Shown here in pieces: positions 48,201 to 60,104 of a stretch of 64,000 nucleotides of DNA. The position numbers were made by a program, and so were the translations under genes. Under the pieces are notes generated by a model. It saw nothing but the letters and a program-made list of their open reading frames with translations, was not told the origin of the DNA and searched no databases. The DNA lies in contig CM046301.1 of NCBI GenBank assembly GCA_025267735.1, positions 11,778,190-11,842,189 of the forward strand, given 5' to 3'. Position 1 is the first letter of the stretch. Each line of letters opens with the position of its first letter. This stretch comes from Mactra quadrangularis. Its lineage: Eukaryota > Mollusca > Bivalvia > Venerida > Mactridae.

Positions 48201-48424
48201 TAAAAGTAGTTAAATTAGTAGTGTCATGCATTATCAGCTTTTTTCACAAAATTTCATTTGTACAAAAACTTTTGGTGGACACTGTATTCATGAGACAGAT
48301 GACAAATCCAGAGTGTTGTAAATTATTGAATATATTTATAAATATGTTGTCAAGGTATATGCATTCCTTTAATCGAAGACTAGATCAAACTTGAAATAAA
48401 GCGACAAATCTACACATCTTCAAT

Positions 48425-48565
48425 AAGCAAGGGAGATAATAACTAAATTAAATCTAAAAAAGCAACAAAGCTACTAATCTTTCATATGCAAGGGAGATAA
48501 TAGCTAGACCAACCTATTAAAATCAATAAAGCTAGTCATCTTTTAAATGCAAGGGAGGTAACTAT
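48425..48565. repeat. ~65-bp tandem repeat with AAGGGAGATAA
   Basis: GCAAGGGAGATAATA, GCAAGGGAGATAATAGC and GCAAGGGAGGTAACTA are spaced about 65 bp apart with shared AAAGCTA...ATCTTT between them. Confidence 0.7.
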
Positions 48566-48714
48566 AGCAATTTTCCCCCCATTAAAAAACATTACTACTG
48601 TATCTTTAAGACAATAACATTTTTAAGTATAAATGTTAGCCAGCAAATATGACTTCAGACTACTATTTATCTCAATTTCACAAAAGTGAAATGATACATC
48701 AAATTATGGAAAAT

Positions 48715-48945
48715 TTTGGATCGTAAACTTACTGTGATTTTCTGGAGCAGCATATTGAAAATTTTGATTGTATAATAAACTTTTTATCGGGACCAGCATT
48801 GAACATACTATGAGACTGTATACTGAACATATTATGAAAATATGGGACCGCTTACTAAACTTTTTTAAATGGGACCCACATATTGAAAATATGGGACCCG
48901 CATATTGAAAATATGGGACCGTATACTTAACTCTATTCGGGATCA
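48715..48945. repeat. Degenerate GGGACC...TATTGAAAATAT repeat
   Basis: CATATTGAAAATATGGGACC recurs with 23- to 40-bp spacing. The copies nearest 48880 are almost identical. Confidence 0.7.
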
Positions 48946-49213
48946 TGCTTTTTGTCCATTTCACAATACCTGAAGAGAATTTCATCGGACAAACTATTAT
49001 GGTAGAGCAAATGGATTGGTTAAAAATATAGGAAAAAATTTGGCTTAGACAGCTGCTTCGAAAAAAAGGATCTAGACATGGGAAGGGTTCATTTTATTCA
49101 CTCATATGCATGAAAAGTCTTTGTACCATTGAATTTTAATAGGGACTGACTACCTTAAATATAATATCCCATTACCAAATAGTAAACAATATCATTTGTT
49201 CTACATATTGTAG

Positions 49214-49278
49214 GTTTAGCGCAAAACAGTCATAACTCATTCTTTCTTATAGTGACATATGACTGTTTTGCGCTAAAC
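49214..49278. repeat. Perfect 21-bp-arm hairpin
   Basis: The arm starting GTTTAGCGCAAAACAGTCAT is followed after a 23-base loop by its exact reverse complement. The loop TAACTC...TTTCTTATA is shared with the hairpin at 55753-55816. Confidence 0.9.
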
Positions 49279-49810
49279 TTGCGAATTTCATCTATAGCAT
49301 GATACATTTTCATATAAAACATAGTTTCTTCGCTAGTATGAATTCTACTCTATGAAAAAAATAACAAAATGTTAGAATCTTAATACGGAATTCAAAATTT
49401 GGGTTTTCCCGGCAGTACAAACAACTTCCATCAATACAATGAAAATATGTGTACAAAGAAAAAAAAGGATTATATCCGAGTTTGTATTTTCAGCAATCCT
49501 GTACAAGGATGAGAAATCCAACAAACTTGAGTTCCAAACAGACTTCTAGCAAAGGGGCATAACTCTTCAAACAAAATTACCAAAAAGCAAACTAGAGTTA
49601 TTGGACTTACTTCAATAATGTAAATTAATCACAGTAAACAAGTTGGGGGAAGTTTTAATTTATTCCCTGAAGCAGTTATGTAGACACCAACTTAAACATA
49701 TAAACTTAATTCACATGGACACCTGGGTGATTGTATTAGGTCCAGTATTCTACAAATAGCTAAAAAAAGGTTGTCTCATTGTCTTATATGTATTTATTCA
49801 ACTGTGCAGA

Positions 49811-50077
49811 AACAGTAGACCAGCAGTAGGACATGTGTTTAAGGATCAAGAGGTCCCATGTTCAAATCCAACCAGGGGCACTGCTAATTTCCTTGAGAAA
49901 GAAATTTACCTATGGTTGTTTCACTTCAACCAGGAGTAAATGCAAGTTGATAATTTGATGGTGGTATAATTCAGCTGCGCCAGTTTGTTACCTGCAGAAA
50001 AAAGGAGTGGGAGATTGATAGATACATACATACATGTAGCTCAATGACCACAGGTAATGGCTGTAATGCTGGTGAAC
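49811..50077 (+). repeat. SINE family C copy, split by a hAT-like MITE
   Basis: CAGTAGACCAGCAGTAGGAC, TGTTCAAATCCAACCAGG (B box) and GGGAGATTGATAGATACAT are followed by a further tail. Related sequence resumes after 50552 (TGGAGATTAATAGATAC). Confidence 0.78.
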
Positions 50078-50085
50078 ATAACCAG

Positions 50086-50544
50086 TAGGGGTGTAACAAT
50101 ACGGTAAGAACCGTATTGCAATATATTGCAATACGTACCGGATTTCGCTTAGACAAGCAAAGCATTAATTAATGCATGTACTTCGTCCTAATTGGATCAG
50201 CATAGCATGCATATTGGTATTTTCAAATGATCTCTTATCCAAATGTTTGAATTACAAATGTAAAATAGTCTATATGTTAGAAAAATGTGCGGTTTGAAAC
50301 AGACTCTTGAAGATACTTTTCTTTCAATTGACTAAATGTTTAACCTTTAAACGCACAGTGAGAGTATTTCCAGTATTCAATTCATTTTAACATTTGTTTA
50401 AACATTTAACTATCAAATTTTGATAAAAACAAGCAGTATGACACTTAACTACAAAAACCAGTTCAAGGAAAAACGAACCGGTTAAAACCGTTAGAACTCG
50501 TATTGCAATATTAACCGGTATATCGGTTAACCGTTACACCCCTA
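50086..50544. mobile_element. hAT-like MITE, 459 bp, exact 8-bp target duplication
   Basis: It begins TAGGGGTGTAACAATACGGT and ends ACCGTTACACCCCTA. ATAACCAG flanks both sides (50078-50085, 50545-50552). Inner inverted words ACCGGT/CCGTATTGCAATA repeat. No transposase frame. Confidence 0.92.
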
Positions 50545-50559
50545 ATAACCAGCAAGAAA

Positions 50560-53530
50560 CTACAAATATTTACGCCCCTTGGAGATTAATAGATACAAAA
50601 CGGTGACCCAATGACAAGGGGTAATAGCTATAATATAGGCAAGTGCGCATTATCATGAAACTATAAACTGCAATTACTTTACTTGTTTCTTTAATTCACA
50701 AATACACTACATATACAATCTGAGTAGTGGAGCATGACAGATATTGTACAAAATGTTTAAATACAGTATTAATAAAACAAATTATCTACAAAACAAATCA
50801 AATATTCTACACAAAGATGACAAATGTATACTGATATGAGGAATGGTAAAACTTTGATGAAAATAGTAAAACTTTACATCGGCATCTAGCCATGGAAGAG
50901 CGGCAAATTATCTCATGTAAAGGAGGCTGTTGTTGAGAGGCCATACTTATTGATAAACACACAAAAATGGGAGTTCAAAATGGTTGTAGTAAAAAGGTAG
51001 TCATGTAATTACCCTCTCTTAAATTACAAATATTTTCGTTACTGATCATAACTATATTAGAATGTAAATATCAAATTGATCCAGAATTAAGAAAAATTAA
51101 AAATATTCAATTATCATTGCTTGCAAATAATGCCCACTGTAATTTATGTTAGATAAAAAATTGATAGAAATATAACATGTCAGTCCCATTCCACTGAGAA
51201 TTTTAAGTTGAGAACCAGTACACATTAAAAACTAGCACAACTATTCCATGAAAAAATATAAGAAATTACGCAACCATTTTTTGAAAATAAACATGTGCAT
51301 TGGTTTCTATTTTAAGTAACAAAATCCCAGCATGACATCATCGTTATTGAAGAGTATTTAATTGTAACATGTGATTTCATTTCCCCTCCCTCATGCATAT
51401 TTATGAAAACAAGATTTTGCCAGTCAAATTGCCCACGGTACATATGGAGTGTAACGGAAAAAAGTACTGAGGTTGCCGAAGATGAATTACATGTAAATCA
51501 CAATGAATGTGATTTAGATTCACGCTGACCCATCTATAACGTGATAATACTGGTGAAGAAGACAATAAACAGTGGGTTTGATATGAAATATTTTTAAAGA
51601 CTACAAAAATAATGGATACACATGAAGGTATTCACACACTTTTTTCTTGAAATTTACAGTAAGGGATTTTATCAATGATTCACTTAAAAATACATAACAT
51701 CAATACTATATTTAACATCTGATTCAATACATAAATACAATATATCAGTACATAAAATAAATACTATTCTATATTGTATAACAATATTGACCTGACACTG
51801 ACCCTTACCTAAAAATAATGACACTGTCAAATAATACAAGCTTTTTGAACACCCATAACCTATCAATCTTGTTTAGGGAAAACTTTATTTCATAAAATAT
51901 ATGAATGTTAGCAACTACTCAGATTTATTTAAGCAAATCCCTAAATTTGAAACATTGTTACGATGCCTTTTAGAAGAGTTGATTTGATTTGTTTGGGTTT
52001 AACAGCACATCTTCTCAGAAAGATTATATTGCGCCAAAAGCAATTGATGAAAACAATCCATGCAACTAAATTATAATGGTTAAAGTCACAACACCCCAGA
52101 TACTCATAATACAGTTTCTTATCACATAAAACTCATCCAAACTTAAGAATATATTACGAACCAAATTAAAGTTATCAAAAAGGCAATTTTATGTTATGTG
52201 CCCTTTAATGAGCACGATCAAGACATTTGAATGAAAGTATGTCACTATTACTATAATAGGTCAAAGGTCAAAATAGGTCAATCGTACCAGGTCAATACTG
52301 AAATACAATATTACAGATAAATTCACACAATATAACAAATATACAAACAGATCATATCACTAATAGCTATGTAACAGTCATATAATTCCAACCAACTAAT
52401 ATTTATTTACCTTAAATTTAACATTCAATATATTGTATCAAATACATGTCAGAACAAGAAATGTAAAGTGGAAACCACATTAAAGCCACACATTAAAGCC
52501 AGACTTAAAAACTTTAACACATAAAATTCAAAGGGAAATAATCCATTATAAAGCCAGATTGAGTTGCAGTTACTTTCTAATTCTGTTCCCATAGTATGTT
52601 ATCATTGTATGAAGTTTCATAAAGATCTGACAGTAAATGACAGAAATATATGCTAGATTGAAAACTTTAACGCAACTGTTAACGACACCAGACACCCGCC
52701 CATCTGCTCGCTCTTATTTGGCCAAACTGTTAGCTGAATATTTTCTTTGAAAAATCCAATAAAACAAATGATAGGCCAACATTCTGAAAAGATCTATTCC
52801 CATTGGAGAATTAGCACAGTTGCCATGGATCAAGACAGTCAGAATCCAGGTTAGAATCTGTGACAATGATTGTCTGAAATTGATGGAGACTTTCTTTTTC
52901 CTCTGATGTGTAAATAATGTTGAGTTTGAACAGAAAGAGCTAGAAGTCGACCCAAATCCCCTCCTGCTAATCCCTGCTTGAATTCCCCCTTTGCTGATTC
53001 CTGCCTTATTCCCTTCAGGCTGATCCCTGCTTGAATCTCAACTGATCCCTGCTAAACAGCTGCATAAGTATCAATTTTTCTACTGTATAAACACTGCATT
53101 CATGAGAGTACATGTACATGAATATAGTGATATTCAAAAGGAAGTTTGAAGGTAACGTCTGGTCCATTGATCAATAATTAATGGTTTAAATGCTTCGACT
53201 CCAGGTAAAATACTCTTATAGAATCTATAACAACAACATACTCCACAAAAAATTCATTTATAAATATAATGATCAAATTTCCTTCTCAATATATACATTG
53301 GCACATGGACCTATTCTTTGGCTTTAAACACAATACAATGTACATTAAATATTGCTTTACAAAAAAATACACCATACGTTAATCTGTATCAAAAAATGGC
53401 ACATTTTCAAGAATGAATTTAAATTATTTCAGGACTGAGGTATTAAGCAGCATTTTTTTAAAACTTAAGTTAAAGTAAATATCACTAAGTTGGAATTATG
53501 GACATTGATAAATTAATACCCTAAACTAGC
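50560..53530. other. AT-rich stretch downstream of ZIP9
   Basis: It may include a long ZIP9 3' UTR; AATAAA on the gene strand occurs at about 52402. No other gene was recognised. A degenerate TGATCCCTGCTTGAAT repeat lies at about 52956-53060 and a SINE-tail-like TTGTTTGGGTTTAACAGC at about 51988. Confidence 0.4.
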
Positions 53531-53533
53531 TAA

Positions 53534-53779
53534 TTAATGTTTATGCCCAATGCTTAATATAACTGGAACAATAGCGCCAAACACTAAGGCAACCAAATCT
53601 AATTTAGCAAATCCTTTATGATCATGTATAACCACTGTCCCATCTTGTAAAGTCTGTTTGGTTTGGCGACTAGCTATCTCGGGTAAAACATGAACTGTAG
53701 CTACATAAAGAAATGTTCCTGCACTAAATAACATAGCAATGCCTGTGGTGTGAGTATCATTTAATGACTGCATACTTTT
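53534..53779 (-). CDS. SLC39A9: SLC39A9 last coding exon
   Basis: 246 nt from acceptor ATTTCAG to TAA. It encodes KSMQSLNDT, the [14 protein letters not shown] helix, a short loop and the final helix ending SIGHKH. Confidence 0.95.
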   Translation of the reverse strand, partial: KSMQSLNDTHTTGIAMLFSAGTFLYVATVHVLPEIASRQTKQTLQDGTVVIHDHKGFAKLDLVALVFGAIVPVILSIGHKH

Positions 53780-56700
53780 CTGAAATAGAAATATAGATTT
53801 ATTGTTTTGATGTGTCAGCTGATTTTCAATACAAGGGAGATAATTCCAAAACAAAACACAAATATGTGTCAGCATACCATCTAAGGGAGATAATTCAATA
53901 CCTTCACTATTATGCGTCAGCTTACCATCAATTAAAGGGAGGTAATTATGAGAAATGTAACTACTTCAATATGCATCACCTGTCACTTAAAGGGAGATGA
54001 TTCCAAAACAACACAAGATGGAAGTTACTTTTTGCTCATAGCAGTTAAAGTCATAACAAAATTTGCACAGTCATGCTTGCTCAAGAATGTCATTTTCATT
54101 CATAATTTACATGATAAATTGAATTATTTACTTTGAGCATAAAGAAGTTCACAAACAAGGAATACAGACTTTTGGGGGCCCAATGAATAATTACCAGCAC
54201 ATATAAATTTAGAAAAACACCAGCTAGCTCTATCGGTAGCACACAAGTCTACCGACCCAGGGGTCGTAGATTCCATTCCTAGGTGGGGTATACCTTCATG
54301 AAACTAGGTCATGAAAAAATTACAATGGCCATTCTACCTCCTACCACTGATTCTAAATCATGTAGGACAGTTATCAGTCACTGAATGTAGTATGCTTCTA
54401 GCAACAGGTTAACAACATAATCAAGAGATTTTGTCTTTCCAGGAACAGTGAGTAGGTGGACTGACTGCCATAGTATGACCTAGACAATATTTTATTAAAG
54501 TGTTAAAACCAACCCCAAAAATAATAGATAAAAAAGTTTATGTATAGAATTATAAATTATTACCTGATTTAAGCACATATATGTTAATATAGCCCCTACA
54601 GGAGCAGCTGCAGCAAATACAAATAAATGACGACGTATTCTAGCTCTATCTAAACCTTCATGTAATAGGAATGATACTAAACCAAAAGCTGCTGGGGCCT
54701 GAAATATAACATTGTATAATAATGTAACTTTATGTTGTTGATAAATAATTCCATTGGTGAAAGATCAGATTTTCAAAAATCCTTAAATACCTCAAATTCA
54801 ATTTTTCAAAGGCATACACATTGGAAAAGAACCCTTTACAGGTCTCAAAAATCCTAAACTTCAGGATAAGTTCAGAAAACGTTCAACCACGTAATTCAAT
54901 CATGGTAAAATTATATCATAAATCATAGTAGAAATTGCAAATTACAATTGTATGCCAAGATAGCACCATAATCTAAATATTTTTTCAGCTTTGTTGTACC
55001 AATACAAGCGTAATAGATGACTTGGTGAGAGTATGATTGCTCAGACCGTTTTGAGTTAACTGAGCATCCCTGGTCAATTTTGTACAGTAGATGCAAACAC
55101 TTGAAGAAATTAAACCCAGTGACTTAGTTAAAAGTCTTATTGTGGATGAGCACACAGTTTTATCACAGACGCTCTATTCTCTATGAATGCAGTGTCTGTG
55201 GCTTAGTTCTTATTGAAAAATATTGATTTTCATGTGTAACCAACATTTCAAACTAAATTTAAACAAAAGATTGACTTTTTTTCATTTTTCATAAATTTAT
55301 ATTTCTTTTTTGCCAATTCAACACAATGAGGCATTTTTAGAAACTCTTTATCTTGTCACTTTTTGAGTGATAGAGGTGCAATTTGACATAATTCATACTA
55401 AGCAATACACAGTACTCAACAAAATGTTATATTCACTTTTCTACATTAATAAAGCAGGACTGCATCTTGATAGCTTTTTTGTAGGTAATATTTATAATAT
55501 ATTATGTACTAGTACGTAATAAAATAGAAAATAATGCAGATATAAACCAAGTTTACCTTATGTAACATAATGGCTACAAATACTATTAATGTTAAATGAG
55601 CTGTAGACATTGACACTGCTGCACCCATAGCTATACCATCAGCTGTAAATATATATATATAAAACTTTGTACATGTATATACAAGTAAACATGTATTGAT
55701 ACATCAACTGTCAATGAGGCATACCTTGTACCACTGATTTAAATACTTGATATTTCGTGGCAGACGGTCGTAACTCCCTTTTTTCTTATATTGAGTTGCG
55801 ACCGTCTTCTGCGAAACCCGCAATTTGTTCATTTAATCCCAGTACATAAATAGGGTTACCTATGTTTATAGCCACCTGCTGCCCTCCCCAGACCAGGTAT
55901 ACAGGCAGCAGATGACAAATAAACCAAGATATGATTGATTGATAGAAAGATGGCGAGTACAGAAGTACTGTAATTGTTATGATTGGGGATTATCAAACAA
56001 ATATCAAGTATTTAAATCAGCAGGGTTAATGTATGCCCCATTGACAGCCGAATAAATCTCGGATTTTGCTATAACCCAATAACTGGGCGCATAATTCTGG
56101 TAGTGGCTAAAAACTGCCCAACATGATTTGGTATCAGTGGTAGGATGGAAATGGATGCAGAAATATTTTATGACCAAGCTCAATGAAAGTATGCCCAGTT
56201 TGAGAATCACAACCACAACCCCTCAGTCTACAGACTAAGCTAGCAGGGTGGGCTCAACACAAAATATAACAAAAAATAACAAAAGTTATCAATAGAAACA
56301 AACATAGCAAGTTTTCAGTTAATTAAATAGAAGAGATTTACTTGTGCTTCAGAAAAATTACACAACATATGTTGCAAAGTGTAACAGCATGAGACAAAGG
56401 AATATTTGAAACTCTCATAAACTTAGATAAATTAACAAACCTGCAGCATGTACAACTAAACCTAAGGTAGCTGTTATTTTATGTCTATTTTGTGGTGAAG
56501 AATTTGATGTTGGTAAATCTGATTCTACAAATAGAAATTATGAAAAACACAAATTTATAAGTAACATATAAGTAATCAATGATCCCTACATGGAAGTACA
56601 AGGGTGCCAGACACAAGTTTTCCGTTTTATAGTACATGTTGTAATTATAATAAGGAAAATTTGTGTCTGCCACCTGTGCATGGGAGTTAAATGCATACAA

Positions 56701-58676
56701 CTTATCACAATTTAGATTTAAACGGCCAGTGTACATAACCTAGCTTTCCTGGACCCTTGTCTATAACATAACATAGCATAACAAAGCATAACAAAGCATA
56801 ACGTAGCATAACATAGCATAACATAGCATAACATAGCACAACACAACACAACACAACACAACACAACACATAACACATAACATAACACAACACATAACAT
56901 AACACATTACATAACATAACACATAACATAACACAACACACATAACATAACACATAACATAACACAACATAACACATAACATAACACATAACATAACATA
57001 ACATAACACAACACAACACAACACAACACAACACAACACAACACAACACAACACAACATAACATAACATAACATAACATAACATAACATAACATAACATA
57101 ACATAACATAACATAACATAACATAACATAACATAACATAACATAACATAACAAGTGCTACAAGGCTGATAACTTCTCCATATATCTTTATACTCATGGA
57201 AAAAATGATACAATTATTTCATGGAAGGGTATAATTCACAAATTAAATTCCTTTTGACATTGTTCCCACTTGTAGTTCCAAAATGAAATAAGCTTCACAT
57301 TATATTTAATCAATCTTCATTATTGTCTGTCAATACTTAGCAATCAGGATGTGAGCTCTTACTAAAGGAAACAATCAGATGGGGTCTAAATTGGATTCAA
57401 ATCAATTATAATCAGTAAGTATACATGTAAACTTAAATCTCTTAGTTAAATATATTCAAACACTTGACTATGTTCTTTTTATTGTATTTACATGTACATT
57501 GTATATTCACTATCTCAACATTGCATCAATACTGGTAAAAGTGTAATTATTTCCTTTTTTCTACATTTCCTTTCAAGAATACAATTTTATTATAGAGAAT
57601 GCGTGGGTGAAAGCTTTCAGTATTATTTAAATACTAATTTCAGTATTTTGAGAATAAGTTACTCTATGTAATTCAAATGAAATCTCTCTATGTAGTAGTT
57701 TGATTGCAGGTTTTCAGTAATTTTTAAACTTTCAACTTCCACATATAAGAATGACATTTTTTGCAAGGTATGTAAGACTCACTTAAATGAGTTTTAGTTC
57801 ACTTCAATACTTTTAATGCAAAATAGAACACATAGTATTTAAGGTCAGTTATAGACTGGAAAGTTTTGGATCTGTATCAAAGGGTCAGCACAAAATAAGC
57901 AGATGTAAATAAATTAAAGAAGGTACACTAGTTTTGCCCTGATCCATTGGTATCATCAACTGAAGCAACCATGGCCTTAAATGTTCTCAAGCACAAGCCC
58001 AATTAATTTTGTATCAATATAGTGAAATGCAACAAGGGCGGATCCAGAATTTTTTTGCTAGGGGGGGTCCAAACTTGATCTAGGGGGTCCAAACTTGATC
58101 TAGGGGGTCCAAACTTGATCTAGGGGGTCCAAACTTTCGAACCACAGCCACATTATTCACATTTTGCAGAATAATGCCACATATTAATAATAAAGAACTA
58201 CATAACCCTTAAATCTATGTTAAGCACTGAGAAAAATTGCTTTATGCTACTTAAGTATGACTTACAGTCATGAAATACACTAATGGACAGGTACATTTTG
58301 GAAATTCTAGGGGGGTCCGCCTCCCCTGACCGCCCCCTAGATCCGACTTTGTGCAAAATTGTCAATTAGCTAGACTATATGAAATAACTTATTTCCGCAA
58401 ACCTGAATTAATTTTCAAAAACCCAATGCTTCTAGCAAATGGATTAAGGCGATCACCGCGAAAAACTTTATTTGTCAACCAGTGAGGTGTGCTTACCTGA
58501 TGGTGAATGTATATGATGCCCCGCCCCTCCAATCTGATCCACCAATAACATAAATATAAATCCTGATACTAATGTGATACCAATAATAGAATGATCATCT
58601 ATCATACTATGTTCATGTTCATGTTGGGATTCTGTACCTTCATGTTTATCTTCACTGTGGTGATGTTCATGTTCAC
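53534..58676 (-). CDS. SLC39A9: Zinc transporter ZIP9, last five coding exons (5' end missing)
   Basis: ZIP-family zinc importer; vertebrate ZIP9 sits in Golgi and plasma membranes and moves zinc into the cytosol. Exons: 58497-58676, 56441-56524, 55557-55642, 54564-54698, 53534-53779. All are GT-AG with matching phases. Recognised in order: a His-rich loop ([19 protein letters not shown]), a membrane helix with [30 protein letters not shown] (metal-site helix, HxxxD), [37 protein letters not shown] (second metal-site helix), and [15 protein letters not shown] ending SIGHKH, the ZIP9-type C-terminus. The N-terminal helix and the VPEG segment were not found before 64000, so at least one upstream exon is outside or unrecognised. 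Introns contain SINE A copies, a minisatellite, a hairpin and an expanded SINE B. Confidence 0.95.
53810..54025. repeat. ~60-bp minisatellite with AAGGGAGATAATT, ZIP9 intron
   Basis: Four units carry GGGAGATAATTCCAAAACAA and ATGTGTCAGCATACCATC with variation. They share the AAGGGAGATAA motif of 48425-48565. Confidence 0.85.
54218..54522 (+). repeat. SINE family A copy in ZIP9 intron
   Basis: Head CAGCTAGCTCTATCGGTAGC, B-box-like GTAGATTCCATTCCTAGG, body, and a degenerate tail GTGTTAAAACCAACCCC. Confidence 0.88.
54564..54698 (-). CDS. SLC39A9: SLC39A9 exon ([15 protein letters not shown])
   Basis: 135 nt, 45 whole codons, between ATTTCAG and GTAATA. LLHEG holds the second metal-site histidine; vertebrate ZIP9 has a similar HAG. 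Confidence 0.95.
55557..55642 (-). CDS. SLC39A9: SLC39A9 exon (ADGIAMGAA)
   Basis: 86 nt between ATTTACAG and GTAAAC. Completes the metal-site helix and the next segment, ending MLHK in phase 0. Confidence 0.95.
55753..55816. repeat. 24-bp-arm hairpin in ZIP9 intron
   Basis: The arms TTTCGTGGCAGACGGTCGTA... and ...GCGACCGTCTTCTGCGAAA pair at 20 of 24 positions around a 16-base loop. TAACTC and TTTCTTATA match the hairpin at 49214. Confidence 0.85.
56039..56252 (-). repeat. SINE family A copy, partial, ZIP9 intron
   Basis: CAGTGGTAGGATGGAAATGG, TTTTATGACCAAGCTCAATG and GCAGGGTGGGC (head) are retained; the 3' tail is lost. Confidence 0.82.
56441..56524 (-). CDS. SLC39A9: SLC39A9 exon (LGLVVHAA)
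   Basis: 84 nt between TTTGTAG and GTTTGT. Encodes a polar linker and the first half of the HAAADG metal-site helix. Confidence 0.93.
56727..57225 (-). repeat. SINE family B split by a (CATAA)n expansion
   Basis: GTACATAACCTAGCTTTCCT and GACCCTTGTCTATAAC (B 3' part) are followed by about 390 bp of CATAA, CACAA and AGCATAA units (56764-57152). Then AACTTCTCCATATATC and TTTCATGGAAGGGTATAA (B body) resume. The pentamer array gives the cysteine-rich MLCYV frames, which are not genes. Confidence 0.9.
58034..58352. mobile_element. GGATCC-ended repeat element, copy 3, internally amplified
   Basis: It begins GGGCGGATCCAG and ends near CTAGATCCGAC. Four tandem units of TAGGGGGGTCCAAACTTGAT type (about 21 bp) lie inside the left end. 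The core is an inverted match to copies 1 and 2. Confidence 0.82.
58497..58676 (-). CDS. SLC39A9: SLC39A9 exon (His-rich loop and helix)
   Basis: 180 nt between acceptor ATATTTCAG and donor GTAAGC. It starts with two bases completing a Gly codon and ends with one base of a Glu codon. Confidence 0.93.
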
Positions 58677-58747
58677 CTGAAATATACAATATAACATTAT
58701 ACTATAAATTTTTTATAAAAATATCATACCCAAAGTAAGGTTTTTTT

Positions 58748-58953
58748 TGTTGGGTTTAACGCCATAGCAACACATTTTATAGGTCATACAACGGTGGTCA
58801 GTCAACCTTCTTAATCCTCCTGGTAGGAGGGAGAATGGCCGTATAAATAATTTCATGACCAAGCTCCACGAAAGTGTGCCCCGCCCAGGAATCGAACCCA
58901 TTACCCCTCGATCAGTAGACTTGCTAGGTACCAACTGAGCTAGCCAGGCGGCT
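58748..58953 (-). repeat. SINE family A copy with internal deletion
   Basis: Head (GGCTAGCTCAGTTGGTACC in reverse), B box and tail are good. About 110 bp of the middle is missing, with the junction at CCTCCTGGTAGGAGG. Confidence 0.9.
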
Positions 58954-59475
58954 CCCAAAGTAAGGAGTAAGCAACAATAAACAGTACATGCATTTTTGTA
59001 AATATATCTAAATCTGAATAAGCCAGAATCAAGGGGTAAGGAATTCCTATGCCCCCCTTATCAGGCTTTCATTAACAATGTACCTTAAATATGCATTTTT
59101 ATTGTTAAATTTTATTTAAATCAGTGGCGCATACATTCACCCCACTGATTTAAATAATCACTTCAATTCTTTAATACTCACGATTGATAAAAAAATGGAT
59201 ACCCATGTTTATGTACAGGAATTATCAAACAAGTATTGAGTATTTAAATCAATGGGGTATTCTTTGCTCCACTGAAAGTTGAATCAACTTTAACAAGATA
59301 AGTATAAACAAAACCCAAGTAAGTCAGAATCTGTACCATCTAGAAATTTAGTTGATACTAGGCAGCTGGGAACATTTTTAACCTTACATTTTCACAAGCA
59401 CTGGGCTAATACAATTTATTTGGTTTGTTTAAAAAATGGCAAAATAGAAACTAGCTTGACAGTAAAAAATAATAA

Positions 59476-59790
59476 AGCTGCCCGGCTAGCTGAATTGGTA
59501 GCACTCAAGTCTACTGATCGAGGGGTCCTGGGTTTGATTCCTGGGCGGGGCATACTTTCATGGAGCTTGGTCATGAATTTATTTCTACAGCCATTCTCCC
59601 TCCTACCAATGGTTTTTAATTATGTAGGGAAGTTGTCAGTCACTGAGGAAAGTATGCGCTTGTATAGTAGTTGGTTAAGAGCTAAATCCAGAGATTTAGC
59701 CTATCCAGGAGGAGTGAGTAGGTTGACTGACCGCCATTATATGACCTATACAATGTGTTGCTAGGGTGTTAAACCCAACAAAAAAAAAGA
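59476..59790 (+). repeat. SINE family A copy, full length
   Basis: A box GGCTAGCTGAATTGG, B box GGGTTTGATTCCTGG, full body, and a tail GTGTTGCTAGGGTGTTAAAC ending in poly(A). Confidence 0.93.
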
Positions 59791-60104
59791 AAATAATTTT
59801 TCTTTTTTTTTCACTAGCCCAAACCATTTTTCATTGGTTCAGGGCTTCAAGCTAGTGGGTGAAAGCAATGACTGTTATAAAGAAATATACACCATGTTGT
59901 GACTAGCTAATCAATTCATATCAATTACATGTACTAGTATTCATTACTTACTATAACAGTATTGTTATATTGATGAGTTATGAATGTTTATTACATTTAT
60001 TATTCATGTCCTTCATATATATAGCTTTGTTTGGTGTTATGTACTATGTATGGTGCTATACACTATATTGTTTTGTTTTATAACTATGTACATATAGTGA
60101 GGTC

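Larger units (their letters stand above)
46964..48284. mobile_element. Possible nested Tc1/mariner-like element
   Basis: CAGTACCCTCAAAAAGCC at the left and ACTTTTGGTGGACACTG at the right resemble the 9351-9699 MITE ends, and TA flanks both. If real, it is 1.3 kb and has collected three other repeats (47093-47371, 47537-47797, 47918-48200). Confidence 0.4.

Noticed and set aside
56705..57213. Cysteine-rich MLCYV repeat proteins on the minus strand
   Set aside because: They arise from the (CATAA)n array within a SINE B.
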